From Burkholderia pyrrocinia (GTDB taxonomy: Bacteria; Pseudomonadota; Gammaproteobacteria; Burkholderiales; Burkholderiaceae), in the NCBI RefSeq assembly GCF_018417535.1, contig NZ_CP070977.1, positions 3,038,001 through 3,102,000 on the forward strand: DNA of 64,000 nt. The letters run 5' to 3'. Shown here piece after piece: positions 1 to 13,442 of the stretch. A program made the position numbers and the translations under genes. A model generated the notes under the pieces. That model did not search any database. It was not told the DNA's origin and worked only from the letters and a program-made list of their open reading frames with translations. The stretch's first letter is position 1. Every line of letters begins with the position of its first letter.

Positions 1-1497
1 ATCGGGCACGCCGAAAACCTGCGCGCTCTGGATCTTCGGATGCCGAAACAGGAATTCCTCGATCTCGCGCGGATAGACGTTCTCGCCGCCGCGAATCACC
101 ATGTCCTTCAGGCGGCCGACGATGTTGCAATAGCCGTCCGCATCGAGCGTCGCGAGGTCGCCCGTATGCATCCAGCCGTCGACCAGCACCTCACGCGTCT
201 TCGCGTCGTCGTCCCAGTAGCCGAGCATCACCGAATAGCCCTTCGTGCACAGCTCGCCCGTCGCGCCGACCGGTACGATGCCGCCGTTCGGATCGACGAT
301 CTTCACTTCCAGATGCGGCTGGATGCGTCCGACTGTCGTCGTGCGCTTCTCGAGCGGATCGTCGGTCGAGCTCTGGAACGACACGGGGCTCGTCTCCGTC
401 ATCCCGTACGCGATCGTGATCTCCGACAGGTGCATCTGCGACACGACGCGCTTCATCGTCTCGATCGGGCACGGCGAGCCGGCCATGATCCCGGTGCGCA
501 GCGTCGACAGGTCGAATGTCGGGAACGCCGGATGATCGAGTTCCGCGATGAACATCGTCGGCACGCCGTGCAGTGCGGTGCAGCCTTCGTCGGCCACGGC
601 CGCGAGCGTCGCGACCGGGTCGAACGCTTCGCCCGGGAACACCATCGCCGCGCCCTTCGACACGCACGCGAGCACGGCCAGCACCATCCCGAAGCAGTGG
701 TACAGCGGCACCGGGATGCACAACGTGTCCTGCTCGCTGAAACGCATCGCCGTCGCGATCGAGCGCCCGTTGTTGACGATGTTGCGATGCGTGAGCGTCG
801 CCCCCTTCGGGCTGCCGGTCGTGCCGCTCGTGAACTGGATGTTGATCGGGTCGTTGGCCGCGAGCGTCGCGCCGATCGCGTCGAGCAATGCGGGGTCGAC
901 GGCCTGGCGGCCGCGCGTCATCACGTCGGCGAAACGGAACATGCCGGCCGGCGCGACGTCGCCCATCGATACGACGATACGCAGGCTCGGCACGCGTGCC
1001 GCGTGCAGGTCGCCCGGTGTCGCGCTCGCGAGCTCCGGCGCGATCGTCTGCAGCATCTCGACATAGGCCGACGATTTGAAGCGCTCGGCCGCGATCACGG
1101 CCTTGCAGCCGACCTTGTTCAGCGCGTACTCGAGTTCGGCGAGCCGGTAGGCCGGATTGAGGTTGACGAGCACCGCGCCGATACGCGCGGTCGCGAACTG
1201 CGTGAGCAGCCATTCGCTGCGGTTCAGCGACCAGATGCCGACGCGATCGCCCTTCACGATCCCGAGCGCGGCGAGGCCGGCCGCGAGCACGTCGACCTCG
1301 CCTGCGAACTCGCGCCAGGTCCAGCGTACTTGCTGCTCGCGGAACACGACGGCCGGACGGTCGGGAAAGCGGCCGGCGGTATCGCGCAGGAACCGGCCGA
1401 TCGTCGCGTCGGATAGCGGCACGTCGGTCACGCCGCGCACGTACGACAGTCCGTTTTCGGGCGCAATCAGCGCCCCCACGCCAAGGTCTGCTGCCAT
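1..1497 (-). CDS. AMP-dependent acyl-CoA synthetase, partial (C-terminus outside window)
   Basis: This is an ANL-superfamily acid:CoA ligase that activates a carboxylate with ATP to an acyl-adenylate and transfers it to CoA. The visible 499 residues run from the ATG at 1497 to the window edge without a stop. They contain the AMP-binding loop [12 protein letters not shown] near residues 221-232, the YGMTE motif, GWMHTGD near 437-443 and the hinge [13 protein letters not shown]. The C-terminal catalytic lysine region is beyond the window. The start is supported by GGAG about 8 bases upstream. The gene follows atpC in the same direction but is separated from it by a strong terminator, so it is probably an independent unit. 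Substrate is not predictable from sequence; medium- or long-chain fatty acids are likely. Confidence 0.9.
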   Translation of the reverse strand, partial: MAADLGVGALIAPENGLSYVRGVTDVPLSDATIGRFLRDTAGRFPDRPAVVFREQQVRWTWREFAGEVDVLAAGLAALGIVKGDRVGIWSLNRSEWLLTQFATARIGAVLVNLNPAYRLAELEYALNKVGCKAVIAAERFKSSAYVEMLQTIAPELASATPGDLHAARVPSLRIVVSMGDVAPAGMFRFADVMTRGRQAVDPALLDAIGATLAANDPINIQFTSGTTGSPKGATLTHRNIVNNGRSIATAMRFSEQDTLCIPVPLYHCFGMVLAVLACVSKGAAMVFPGEAFDPVATLAAVADEGCTALHGVPTMFIAELDHPAFPTFDLSTLRTGIMAGSPCPIETMKRVVSQMHLSEITIAYGMTETSPVSFQSSTDDPLEKRTTTVGRIQPHLEVKIVDPNGGIVPVGATGELCTKGYSVMLGYWDDDAKTREVLVDGWMHTGDLATLDADGYCNIVGRLKDMVIRGGENVYPREIEEFLFRHPKIQSAQVFGVPD

Positions 1498-1687
1498 GAA
1501 TGTCTCCGTCCTTTTTGTCTGATCGGCCCGCGCGCGCTTGCCGCGCCCGCCTCCGCCGCCGCAATCGCGACGGGTGGCCTCACCGCGGATGATGACGCGC
1601 TCCGTTGACGACACTCTGACATCAATTCGCGGCGGACGGATGAAATAGCACGACCGGACGAAACACCGCGGCACGCAAAGGACAGAC

Positions 1688-1715
1688 GAAAAAAAAGCAG
1701 CCCGAAGGCTGCTTT
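1688..1715 (-). terminator. Intrinsic terminator of the atp operon
   Basis: On the minus strand a 9-bp stem (AAAGCAGCC paired with GGCTGCTTT, arms 1694-1702 and 1707-1715) closes a UUCG-type tetraloop. It is followed by a run of about eight T. It lies about 25 bases past the atpC stop codon and before the acyl-CoA synthetase gene. Confidence 0.9.
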
Positions 1716-1739
1716 CTTTCGCGGGATACGCGGCGCGGC

Positions 1740-2165
1740 TCAGTGCCGGCTGCGAATCTTCGCCAGACGCTGGATCGCCTCGAGCTGCGCCATCGCGGTC
1801 GCGAGCTCGGATTGCGCCTTCGCGAGGTCGAGGTCCGACTTCGCGTTCTGCAGCGTTTCCTCGGCGCGCTTGCGCGCTTCCTCGGCTTTCGCCGCGTCGA
1901 GGTCCTTGCCGCGGATCGCGGTATCGGCGAGCACCGTCACGGCGCCCGGCTGCACTTCGAGAATGCCGCCCGCGACGAACACGAATTCGTCGTTGCCGCC
2001 CTCGACTTCGATGCGCACCGCACCCGGACGAATCCGCGTGATCAGCGGCGTGTGGCCCGGCAGAATACCCAGCTCACCCGTTTCGCCCGGCAGCGCGACG
2101 AATTTTGCCTCGCCCGAGAAGATCTGCTCTTCCGCGCTGACGACGTCTACTTTGATGGTTGCCAT
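1740..2165 (-). CDS. atpC: ATP synthase F1 epsilon subunit
   Basis: This 141-residue protein is the epsilon subunit of the F1 sector, part of the central stalk that couples ring rotation to catalysis and can inhibit ATP hydrolysis. The N-terminal beta-sandwich contains [14 protein letters not shown]. The C-terminal third (about 85-141) is an Ala/Lys/Glu-rich helical hairpin, as in full-length bacterial epsilon chains. It is the last gene of the operon. The gap to atpD (2166-2326) is unusually long for this operon and contains a palindromic repeat element. Confidence 0.97.
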   Translation of the reverse strand: MATIKVDVVSAEEQIFSGEAKFVALPGETGELGILPGHTPLITRIRPGAVRIEVEGGNDEFVFVAGGILEVQPGAVTVLADTAIRGKDLDAAKAEEARKRAEETLQNAKSDLDLAKAQSELATAMAQLEAIQRLAKIRSRH

Positions 2166-2180
2166 ATCGACTCCTGTCGA

Positions 2181-2210
2181 CGGGAGTTAGCGCTTCAGCG
2201 CTTACTCCCG
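2181..2210. repeat. Interspersed palindromic repeat between atpD and atpC
   Basis: This is a 30-bp imperfect palindrome. The arms CGGGAGT and AGCGCT are mirrored around a central TC, with one unpaired T per arm. It is followed by TCCCATG. The same architecture recurs four or five times at 29058-29225, so it is an interspersed element rather than part of the atp operon. It would be transcribed within the atpD-atpC spacer as a stable hairpin. Confidence 0.7.
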
Positions 2211-2326
2211 TCCCATGCACGGCGGTTGAGCGTGTTGCGGTCGGCGCGACCGGCCGTGAAGCAAATCGACAACTGCGATTCACTGCAGCGTGGCCGGATC
2301 GCGCCAGCGTGCTACCACTCAGACCT

Positions 2327-4662
<2,336 letters not shown>

Positions 4663-4731
4663 AGCTTGCTCCTTGACCGAAGCGGCGCGGGCGCATCAGC
4701 ACCCGCGCGGCCTCAGTGTGTCACTCGCGGA

Positions 4732-6273
4732 TCAATAGGCACCGGACTTCTTGAAGGATTCGATCGCCGAGCGCAGTGCGCCTTCGTCGTCCTTCGAGAG
4801 ATCCTTGGTGTCTTCGATGCGCTTGATGAGGTCAGCGTTGCTGGTCTTCAGGCTTTCGCGCAGGCCCTTCTCGAACGGCAGCACTTGCTTCACGTCGAGG
4901 TCGTCGAGGTAGCCGTTGTTCGCGGCGTACAGCGACACGGCCAGTTCCCACACCTGCAGCGGCTGGTACTGCGGCTGCTTCAGCAGTTCCGTCACGCGGC
5001 GGCCGCGCTCGAGCTGCTTGCGGGTCGCTTCGTCGAGGTCCGATGCGAACTGCGCGAATGCAGCCAGTTCACGGTACTGCGCGAGGTCGGTACGAATACC
5101 GCCCGACAGCTTCTTCACGACCTTCGTCTGAGCGGCGCCACCGACTCGCGACACCGACACGCCGGCGTTGATTGCCGGGCGGATGCCTGCGTTGAACAGG
5201 TCGGTTTCCAGGAAGATCTGGCCGTCGGTAATCGAGATCACGTTCGTCGGAACGAATGCGGTCACGTCGCCTGCCTGCGTTTCGATGACCGGCAGTGCCG
5301 TCAGCGAACCGCTCTTGCCCTTCACTTCGCCGTTCGTGAACTTCTCGACGTACTCTTCCGACACGCGAGCCGCACGCTCCAGCAGACGCGAGTGCAGATA
5401 GAACACGTCGCCCGGGTATGCTTCACGGCCCGGCGGGCGGCGCAGCAGCAGCGAGATCTGGCGGTATGCCCAAGCCTGCTTGGTCAAGTCGTCATAAATG
5501 ATCAGCGCATCCTGGCCGCGATCGCGGAAGTATTCGCCCATCGTGCAGCCGGCGTACGGTGCCAGGTACTGCATCGCGGCGGAATCCGATGCCGTGGCGG
5601 CGACGACGATCGTGTATTCCATCGCGCCCGTTTCTTCGAGCTTGCGAACCACGTTCATGATCGACGAAGCCTTCTGGCCGATCGCGACGTAGATACAGAT
5701 CAGGTCCTTGCCCTTCTGGTTGATGATCGCGTCGAGCGCCACCGCGGTCTTGCCGCACTGACGGTCACCGATGATCAGCTCACGCTGGCCACGGCCGATC
5801 GGCACCATCGCGTCGATCGACTTGATGCCCGTCTGCACCGGCTGCGACACCGACTTGCGCCAGATCACGCCCGGGGCGATCTTTTCGATCGCGTCGGTCA
5901 GCTTCGCGTTGACCGGGCCCTTGCCGTCGATCGGGTTGCCGAGCGCATCGACCACACGGCCGACGAGTTCCGGACCAACCGGGACTTCCAGAATGCGGCC
6001 CGTCGTCTTGACGATGTCGCCTTCCGAGATGTGTTCGTATTCGCCGAGAATCACCGCGCCGACCGAGTCGCGCTCGAGGTTCAGCGCGAGGCCGAACGTG
6101 TTGCCCGGAAACTCGAGCATTTCGCCCTGCATCACGTCCGACAGGCCGTGGATGCGCACGATACCGTCGGTCACGGAGATCACGGTGCCCTGGTTGCGAA
6201 CGTCTGCGCTCGCTTCAAGGCCCTGGATCCGGCTCTTGATCAGCTCGCTGATCTCAGAGGGATTGAGTTGCAT
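4732..6273 (-). CDS. atpA: ATP synthase F1 alpha subunit
   Basis: This is the non-catalytic nucleotide-binding subunit of F1, 513 residues. It starts [16 protein letters not shown], the delta-contacting N-terminus. The P-loop reads [10 protein letters not shown], with Cys where E. coli has Thr; I recall this variant as normal in Burkholderia. The arginine finger region [19 protein letters not shown] is intact. The gene follows atpH by 44 bases. Confidence 0.99.
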   Translation of the reverse strand: MQLNPSEISELIKSRIQGLEASADVRNQGTVISVTDGIVRIHGLSDVMQGEMLEFPGNTFGLALNLERDSVGAVILGEYEHISEGDIVKTTGRILEVPVGPELVGRVVDALGNPIDGKGPVNAKLTDAIEKIAPGVIWRKSVSQPVQTGIKSIDAMVPIGRGQRELIIGDRQCGKTAVALDAIINQKGKDLICIYVAIGQKASSIMNVVRKLEETGAMEYTIVVAATASDSAAMQYLAPYAGCTMGEYFRDRGQDALIIYDDLTKQAWAYRQISLLLRRPPGREAYPGDVFYLHSRLLERAARVSEEYVEKFTNGEVKGKSGSLTALPVIETQAGDVTAFVPTNVISITDGQIFLETDLFNAGIRPAINAGVSVSRVGGAAQTKVVKKLSGGIRTDLAQYRELAAFAQFASDLDEATRKQLERGRRVTELLKQPQYQPLQVWELAVSLYAANNGYLDDLDVKQVLPFEKGLRESLKTSNADLIKRIEDTKDLSKDDEGALRSAIESFKKSGAY

Positions 6274-6317
6274 TATTCGCTCCTGATAGTCAATTCTGTT
6301 GCGTGCCGGCGTGGCGC

Positions 6318-6857
6318 TCAGGCGGTCAAGGCAGCCTGCATCGATGCGAGGCGCGCGCGAACCGAGGTGTCGAGCACTTCGTCGCCGACCGTCACGCGCA
6401 CGCCGCCGATCAGCGACGAATCGACTTCGACCGTCGGTTTCAGCTTGCGCTTGAACTTGCGTTCGAGGCCCGAGACGAGACTCTCGAGATCCGCGCCGTT
6501 CAGCGGGAACGCGCTCACGATCTCGGCGTCGGCTGCACCTTCACGTTCGTTCTTGAGCGCCTCGAACTGCTCGGCAATTTCCGGCAGCAGCGCGATGCGA
6601 TGATTGTCGACCAGCATCTGCACGAAGTTCTTCGCTTCGGCGCCGGACGCGAGCGGCGACTTCACCGCAGCAAGCAGCAACTCGGCTACTTGCGTGCGCG
6701 TCACCTTCGGGCTCGACGCGACCGACAGCACTTCCGGCAGATGCGCAACCTGGGCCAGCTCTTGCACGAGGGTGGACCAGGCGGCGATGTCACCGCCCTC
6801 GGCCACGCGGAACAGCGCTTCTGCGTAAGGGCGGGCGATGGTTGCAAGTTCGGCCAT
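6318..6857 (-). CDS. atpH: ATP synthase F1 delta subunit
   Basis: This 179-residue protein joins the top of F1 to the peripheral b2 stalk. The helical N-terminal domain starts [16 protein letters not shown]. The C-terminal part has the family pattern around [22 protein letters not shown]. It begins 2 bases after the atpF stop, so translation is probably coupled. Confidence 0.97.
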   Translation of the reverse strand: MAELATIARPYAEALFRVAEGGDIAAWSTLVQELAQVAHLPEVLSVASSPKVTRTQVAELLLAAVKSPLASGAEAKNFVQMLVDNHRIALLPEIAEQFEALKNEREGAADAEIVSAFPLNGADLESLVSGLERKFKRKLKPTVEVDSSLIGGVRVTVGDEVLDTSVRARLASMQAALTA

Positions 6858-6859
6858 GA

Positions 6860-7330
6860 TCAGAGCTCGGCTTTCAGTTGATTCAGCAGTTGGGCGTGGG
6901 CCGTTTGATCGACTTCGCGCTTCAGGATCTGCTCGGCGCCCTTCACGGCCAGCGAGGCGACTTCGCCACGCAGCGTTTCACGCGCCTTCACGATTTGCTG
7001 TTCTGCTTCCGCCTTCGCCTGGGCGACGATGCGGGCGGCTTCAGCCTGGGCGTTGGCCTTGATTTCCTCGGCGACCGCCTGGGCACGCTTTTCAGCGTCG
7101 GCGATGCGCTGCTGGCCGTCGTTGCGGGCCTGCGCGAGTTCCTGGTCCACGCGCTTGTGCGCTGCGTCGAGTTCCGCCTTGCCCTTTTCCGCGGCGGCGA
7201 GGCCGTCGGCGATCTTCTTCGAACGTTCGTCGAGGGCGTTGATCAACGGCGGCCACACGAACTTCATCGTGAACCACGCGAGGACCAGGAACACGACCAT
7301 TTGCGCAAACAGAGTTGCGTTGAGATTCAC
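6860..7330 (-). CDS. atpF: ATP synthase Fo b subunit
   Basis: This 156-residue protein is the peripheral stalk subunit. A single N-terminal membrane helix (about 5-25, [19 protein letters not shown]) is followed by a long charged Ala/Glu/Lys/Gln-rich helix that dimerises and contacts delta. The 129-base gap to atpE contains two stable hairpins. Confidence 0.98.
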   Translation of the reverse strand: MNLNATLFAQMVVFLVLAWFTMKFVWPPLINALDERSKKIADGLAAAEKGKAELDAAHKRVDQELAQARNDGQQRIADAEKRAQAVAEEIKANAQAEAARIVAQAKAEAEQQIVKARETLRGEVASLAVKGAEQILKREVDQTAHAQLLNQLKAEL

Positions 7331-7371
7331 GGTGTTTCCTTATCTGCTATTCCGGAAAAATGAAACGGTAA

Positions 7372-7444
7372 GGCGCTCATCGAGTTGCATTCGATCAGCG
7401 CCCCAAGTCTCCGTTCCGCCCTGCGCCGGCTTGCGCCGGACGCA
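7372..7444 (-). promoter_or_regulatory. Two intercistronic RNA hairpins behind atpE
   Basis: In the atpE-atpF spacer, arms 7372-7383 and 7391-7402 pair over 12 positions with one mismatch. Arms 7422-7430 and 7435-7444 form a second stem with one bulged base and, on the minus strand, a GCAA tetraloop. The second begins about 16 bases after the atpE stop. Neither is followed by a U tract. They therefore look like 3' protection or processing structures rather than terminators, which fits the need for many more c subunits than b or a. Confidence 0.55.
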
Positions 7445-7459
7445 TATTTCCGAGGAACC

Positions 7460-9293
<1,834 letters not shown>

Positions 9294-9374
9294 CGCAATC
9301 TTCCGCAAAATCCTTGAACCCGGCCCCAAGCTTTCTGAAAGCTTTCAGGGGTGCCTAGCTAACAAATCCGGGCG

Positions 9375-9403
9375 ATTGTAAGCGATAGTTGCAAGTGATT
9401 CAA
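9375..9403 (-). promoter_or_regulatory. Sigma-70 type promoter of the atp operon
   Basis: Minus strand: -35 TTGAAT (9398-9403), 17-bp spacer, -10 TACAAT (9375-9380). Predicted transcription start is near 9368, giving a leader of about 75 bases before atpI. The leader contains a 14-bp perfect palindrome, CTGAAAGCTTTCAG (9335-9348). Confidence 0.65.
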
Positions 9404-9860
9404 GGCTTTAGACGCGACAAAAACCTGCATAAAACGACGCCTCATCATGTGAAAAAACACCCGATTCGACGACGTACGATGACAGTTGTAAGGTCGGTTT
9501 TTGGCACCGGTATTTCTTGCCCGAAAAATGTCCGGTGACGGTGGATGGCTTGGAAACGAAGCCCGACGCGGGCTCGAACGGAGCGGCACGATCGCCGCCG
9601 AAAATTCGCTGTGATGCAGTCACCTGGAACAGTTCGACGCGACGCCCCGGAACAAGCGAAACGCCGAGACCGGTCGGCCGCGCCCGATGCGCGAAATTCG
9701 ATCGGATGCTCGCGCATCGAATCATCCAATCAGTTGTCGCATCACCACAGACGATCGACTGTGGATCGCCACACTTATCAACAGCCCCGCACCATCGCGA
9801 ACGCTGTGCGCCCTCCCCGCCACTCGAACGGTGCGCCTGTGCCACACGCACCCGCATCGC
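9404..9860. other. Non-coding stretch between the ion transporter gene and the atp promoter
   Basis: No reading frame here looks like a protein. At 9760-9768 (TGTGGATCG, 7 of 9) and 9775-9783 (TTATCAACA, 8 of 9) are two DnaA-box-like sequences 6 bases apart in opposite orientation. No terminator for the upstream transporter gene is visible. Confidence 0.4.
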
Positions 9861-10994
9861 TCAACCGTGCACGAGCAGCCACGCGCCGAGTGCTGCGCTC
9901 ACGAGCGCGAACGGAATCGAGACCAGGTGGAACGGCAGCCACATGCGCGGCTCCTTCGCGAGACGCACCGCGATCAGGTTCGCGAGCGAACCGATCGCGA
10001 AGCCGAAGCCGCCGACCGATACGCCGAACGCGAGCGCGCGCCAGTCGTGTGTGAATTCCGACAGCAGGATCGCGGCCGGCACGTTGCTGATCCCCTGCGA
10101 CAGGACGGCGCCGGCCGAAAATACGCGCAGCGGCGAATCGAGATGCGCGCGCGCGATCGCGTCGTGCACGACGGGCAGCGCAGCCGCGCTGCGCAACACC
10201 ACGAACATCAGCACGAAGATCAGCAGCAGCAGCCAGTCGATCTTCAGGACTGCGTCACGTTTTACGACGAACAGCACGATCGAGACAGCAACCAGGCCGG
10301 GCAGCGGATGGTGCGCATCGGCGAGCAGCACGAATGCCGCGAACAGCACCGCTGCAATCAGTGCGTGCATGCGCTGCACGGGAAATGCGACGACGTCGCC
10401 GGACAGGTCGAGCGGTTTCGCGCGAAACGCGCACGCGGTCAGCGCGAGCAACAGCGCCATCAGCGCGAGCGCAAGCGGCCCGAGCGTGACCACGAAGCGG
10501 CCGAACGACACACCGCTCAATTGCCACAGGAAAAGATTCTGGGGATTGCCGAGCGGCGTCGCGACGGACCCCGCGTTGACTGCCAATGCAACGACGATCA
10601 CGAGCCGCCGGAACGGCAGCGGCGTCAGCGCTCGCAGCGACACCATCAACGGCACGACGACGAACAGCGCGACGTCGTTGGTCAGCCACATCGACAGCGC
10701 CGCGGCGAACACGACGAGCAGCATCGCGAGCCCGCGTTCGGAATGCACATGATGCACGATGCGGTGCGCGAGCCACATCAGACAGCCGGACAACTCGAGT
10801 GCCTTGGTCAGCATCAGCAGGCCCGCGAGCGTCGCGACCGTCTGCCAGTCGACACGACCGGCGAGTACGGAAAATGGTTGCGGACGCACCCATAGCAGCA
10901 CGATCAGGCCAAGCGCAAGCACCGAAAGTACAGGTTCCTGCGCAAGCCATCCGAGCCACCGGCGCGGCGCCGGTGCGCCCGTCTCCTCGATCAT
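9861..10994 (-). CDS. Ion transporter (IT) superfamily permease, ArsB/NhaD/SLC13-like
   Basis: This 377-residue protein has about ten membrane helices. It carries the duplicated re-entrant motifs of this superfamily: LTNDVALFVVVP and TPLGNPQNLFLW in the first half, and ISNVPAAILLS plus the GSLANLIAV stretch in the second. Family members move arsenite, citrate, other dicarboxylates or Na+/H+. No arsR or arsC is nearby, so an arsenite role is not indicated. It starts 7 bases after the parB stop and is probably cotranscribed with mnmG-rsmG-parAB. Substrate unknown. Confidence 0.85.
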   Translation of the reverse strand: MIEETGAPAPRRWLGWLAQEPVLSVLALGLIVLLWVRPQPFSVLAGRVDWQTVATLAGLLMLTKALELSGCLMWLAHRIVHHVHSERGLAMLLVVFAAALSMWLTNDVALFVVVPLMVSLRALTPLPFRRLVIVVALAVNAGSVATPLGNPQNLFLWQLSGVSFGRFVVTLGPLALALMALLLALTACAFRAKPLDLSGDVVAFPVQRMHALIAAVLFAAFVLLADAHHPLPGLVAVSIVLFVVKRDAVLKIDWLLLLIFVLMFVVLRSAAALPVVHDAIARAHLDSPLRVFSAGAVLSQGISNVPAAILLSEFTHDWRALAFGVSVGGFGFAIGSLANLIAVRLAKEPRMWLPFHLVSIPFALVSAALGAWLLVHG

Positions 10995-11001
10995 CCGCTC
11001 G

Positions 11002-11895
11002 TTACTCTTCGGTCGCTACGTTGCCGCGCAGCCGCACAAGAATGCCCTCGAGTGCATCGAGGTTGCCGAAGTCGATCATCACCTGCCCTCGCCCGCGGCG
11101 GCCGAGCTTGATCTTCACCGTCGACGCGAGCAGGTCGGACAACTCCTCCTCGAGACGGCGCGTGTCGCGGCCGCCGTCGTCCTTTGCGCGCGCCTTCACG
11201 GCCGGCGCTTCCTTCGTCGTGTGCGCAACAAGCTTTTCGGTCTCGCGCACCGACATGCGCTTGTTGACGACCTGATGGGCGAGCGTGATCTGCGTGGCCG
11301 CGTCGACGGCGAGCAGCGCGCGCGCGTGCCCCATGTCGAGATCGCCGGCCAACAGCATCGTCTGCACCGGCGATGCGAGGTTCAGCAGGCGCAGCAGGTT
11401 CGACACCGCACTGCGCGAACGGCCGACCGATTCGGCCGCCTGTTCGTGCGTGAAACCGAACTCGTCGAGCAGGCGCTGGATGCCATGCGCCTCTTCAAGC
11501 GGGTTCAGATCCTCGCGCTGGATGTTCTCGATCAGCGCCATCGCGGCGGCAGCCTGATCGGACACATCCTTCACGAGCACCGGCACTTCGTCGAGGCCGG
11601 CCAGGCGCGCCGCGCGGAAACGCCGCTCGCCCGCGATGATCTCGTATTTGTCTGATGAAATAGGCCGTACCAGGATCGGCTGCATCACGCCCTGCGCGCG
11701 GATGCTCGCCGCGAGCTCCTGCAGGCTGCCTTCGTCCATCCGCGTCCGCGGCTGGTACTTGCCGGCCTGCAGCTTGCCAAGCGCGAGCGTGTTCGGCGCC
11801 CCTTCGATCTTCACCGCTTCGGTGATATCGGCGCTGCCGCCGAGCAGCGCTTCGAGGCCACGTCCCAAGCCCTTCTTCTTTGGTACCGCACTCAT
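11002..11895 (-). CDS. parB: Chromosome partitioning protein ParB
   Basis: ParB binds parS, spreads as a CTP-dependent clamp and works with ParA to segregate the origin region. The N-terminus KKKGLGRGLEALLGG is the ParA-stimulating motif. GERRFRAARLAG is the CTPase/arginine patch, and the helix-turn-helix is around ESVGRSRSAVSNLLRLL. The C-terminal part is the dimerisation domain. I chose the ATG at 11895 (297 residues, GAGGAAG upstream) over an in-frame ATG at 11919. Its expected target site occurs at 13977-13990 and 15985-16000. Confidence 0.95.
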   Translation of the reverse strand: MSAVPKKKGLGRGLEALLGGSADITEAVKIEGAPNTLALGKLQAGKYQPRTRMDEGSLQELAASIRAQGVMQPILVRPISSDKYEIIAGERRFRAARLAGLDEVPVLVKDVSDQAAAAMALIENIQREDLNPLEEAHGIQRLLDEFGFTHEQAAESVGRSRSAVSNLLRLLNLASPVQTMLLAGDLDMGHARALLAVDAATQITLAHQVVNKRMSVRETEKLVAHTTKEAPAVKARAKDDGGRDTRRLEEELSDLLASTVKIKLGRRGRGQVMIDFGNLDALEGILVRLRGNVATEE

Positions 11896-11926
11896 GTCTT
11901 TCTTCCTCGCTTCGCTCATGTCCGGA

Positions 11927-12706
11927 TCACGACACCTCGAACGCGCGGACGCGTTCGATCATCTCGGCACCGAACTGGAGATACGCTTGCGCACCGCGCG
12001 AGCTGCGGTCGAACACGACGCCCGGCAGCCCGTAACTCGGCGCTTCCGCCAGGCGCACGTTACGCGGAATCACCACGTCGAACACCTTGTCGCCGAAGTG
12101 CGCTTTCAGTTGATCGGAAACTTGCTGCTGCAGCGTGATGCGCGGATCGAACATCACGCGCAGCAAGCCGATGATCTTCAGGTCGCGGTTCATGTTCGCG
12201 TGAACCTGCTTGATCGTATTGACGAGGTCCGACAACCCCTCCAGGGCGAAGTACTCGCATTGCATCGGGATCACGACGCCATGCGCCGCGCACAGCCCGT
12301 TCAGCGTCAGCAGCGACAGCGTCGGCGGGCAATCGATCAGCACGAAGTCGTAGTCGTCGGCCACGTGCTCGAGCGCGGCCTTCAGCCGGCGCTCGCGGTT
12401 GTCGATGCTGATCAGTTCGATCTCGGCACCGGACAGCTCGCGGTTCGCGGGCAGCACGTCGTAGGTGACGCCTTCCGGACGCACGCGTGCGTCGGTCACC
12501 GACACGCCGTCGACCAGCACCTCGTACACGGTCGCTTCGCACGCGGCCTTGTCGATCCCGCTGCCCATCGTCGCGTTGCCCTGCGGGTCGAGATCGATCA
12601 ACAGGACTCGTTGCTCCTGCGCGGCAAGACTTGCGGCGAGATTGACCGATGTCGTCGTCTTGCCGACGCCCCCCTTCTGGTTCGCAACGCAGAAGATCTT
12701 TGCCAT
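11927..12706 (-). CDS. parA: Chromosome partitioning ATPase ParA
   Basis: This is a 259-residue Walker-type partition ATPase. The deviant Walker A KGGVGKTT spans residues 11-18, with the signature lysine K11 in addition to K16. LIDLDPQGN and VLIDCPPTLSL follow as the A' and B motifs. The start at MAKIFCVANQ was chosen because the frame upstream is unrelated sequence. It lies between rsmG and parB and acts on ParB-parS complexes over the nucleoid. Confidence 0.97.
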   Translation of the reverse strand: MAKIFCVANQKGGVGKTTTSVNLAASLAAQEQRVLLIDLDPQGNATMGSGIDKAACEATVYEVLVDGVSVTDARVRPEGVTYDVLPANRELSGAEIELISIDNRERRLKAALEHVADDYDFVLIDCPPTLSLLTLNGLCAAHGVVIPMQCEYFALEGLSDLVNTIKQVHANMNRDLKIIGLLRVMFDPRITLQQQVSDQLKAHFGDKVFDVVIPRNVRLAEAPSYGLPGVVFDRSSRGAQAYLQFGAEMIERVRAFEVS

Positions 12707-12755
12707 CGTTGGTGTGTTCCCTTTACCTTCAAACAAACGGCGCAACCGCGCGCCT

Positions 12756-13442
12756 TCAATTCGCCTCGTCGACGGCCACTTCGATCAGATGCCTTTCGGC
12801 ATCGAGCATCGGCACCGCCAGCCGCATCGTCTGCTTCACGCGGCTGCCTTCCGGCAACCGTGCAATCTCGTCATCCGGATGTACGCCCTTCATTGCCCAG
12901 ATCGATCCGCCCGGCGCGACCAGATGTCGAGCAAGTTTAACGAAGTCGGACAGATCAGCGAAGGCGCGGGATACGATCATGTCGAATTTTTCCGGCACTT
13001 CGACGCCCGGCTGCAGCGATTCAACCCGGCCGGTGACCACCGACAGGTTCGCGAGCTTCAGCTCCGCGCGCATCTGCGTCTGGAATGCAGACTTCTTCTG
13101 CACGATATCGTTCAGCGTGACGTGCCAATCCGGCTCGACGATCGCCAGCACGATACCGGGCAACCCGCCGCCCGAGCCGACGTCGAGCACACGGGCCGAC
13201 GCGCGGCCACGCAGATGCGGGACGATGGAAAGCGAATCGAGAATGTGCTGAATCAGCATCTGCTTCGGGTCGCGGATCGCGGTCAGGTTGTAGACCGCGT
13301 TCCACTTGCCGAGCAGCGCGACATAGTCGAGCAACTGGTTGCGTTGTGCATCCGTCAGCGCGAGGTCGAGCGCCATCGTGCCGTCGACGAGCATCCGTTC
13401 CAGTACGTCCCGATTAACCGCCGGCGCGCGACGCGCCGTCAT
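12756..13442 (-). CDS. rsmG: 16S rRNA (guanine527-N7)-methyltransferase RsmG
   Basis: This 228-residue enzyme methylates G527 of 16S rRNA using SAM; its loss gives low-level streptomycin resistance. The SAM-binding motif [15 protein letters not shown] lies near residues 89-103. [16 protein letters not shown] and the terminal PxxxAxRHLIEV-like strand are typical. Its ATG overlaps the mnmG stop by 4 bases (ATGA), so translation is coupled. Confidence 0.96.
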   Translation of the reverse strand: MTARRAPAVNRDVLERMLVDGTMALDLALTDAQRNQLLDYVALLGKWNAVYNLTAIRDPKQMLIQHILDSLSIVPHLRGRASARVLDVGSGGGLPGIVLAIVEPDWHVTLNDIVQKKSAFQTQMRAELKLANLSVVTGRVESLQPGVEVPEKFDMIVSRAFADLSDFVKLARHLVAPGGSIWAMKGVHPDDEIARLPEGSRVKQTMRLAVPMLDAERHLIEVAVDEAN

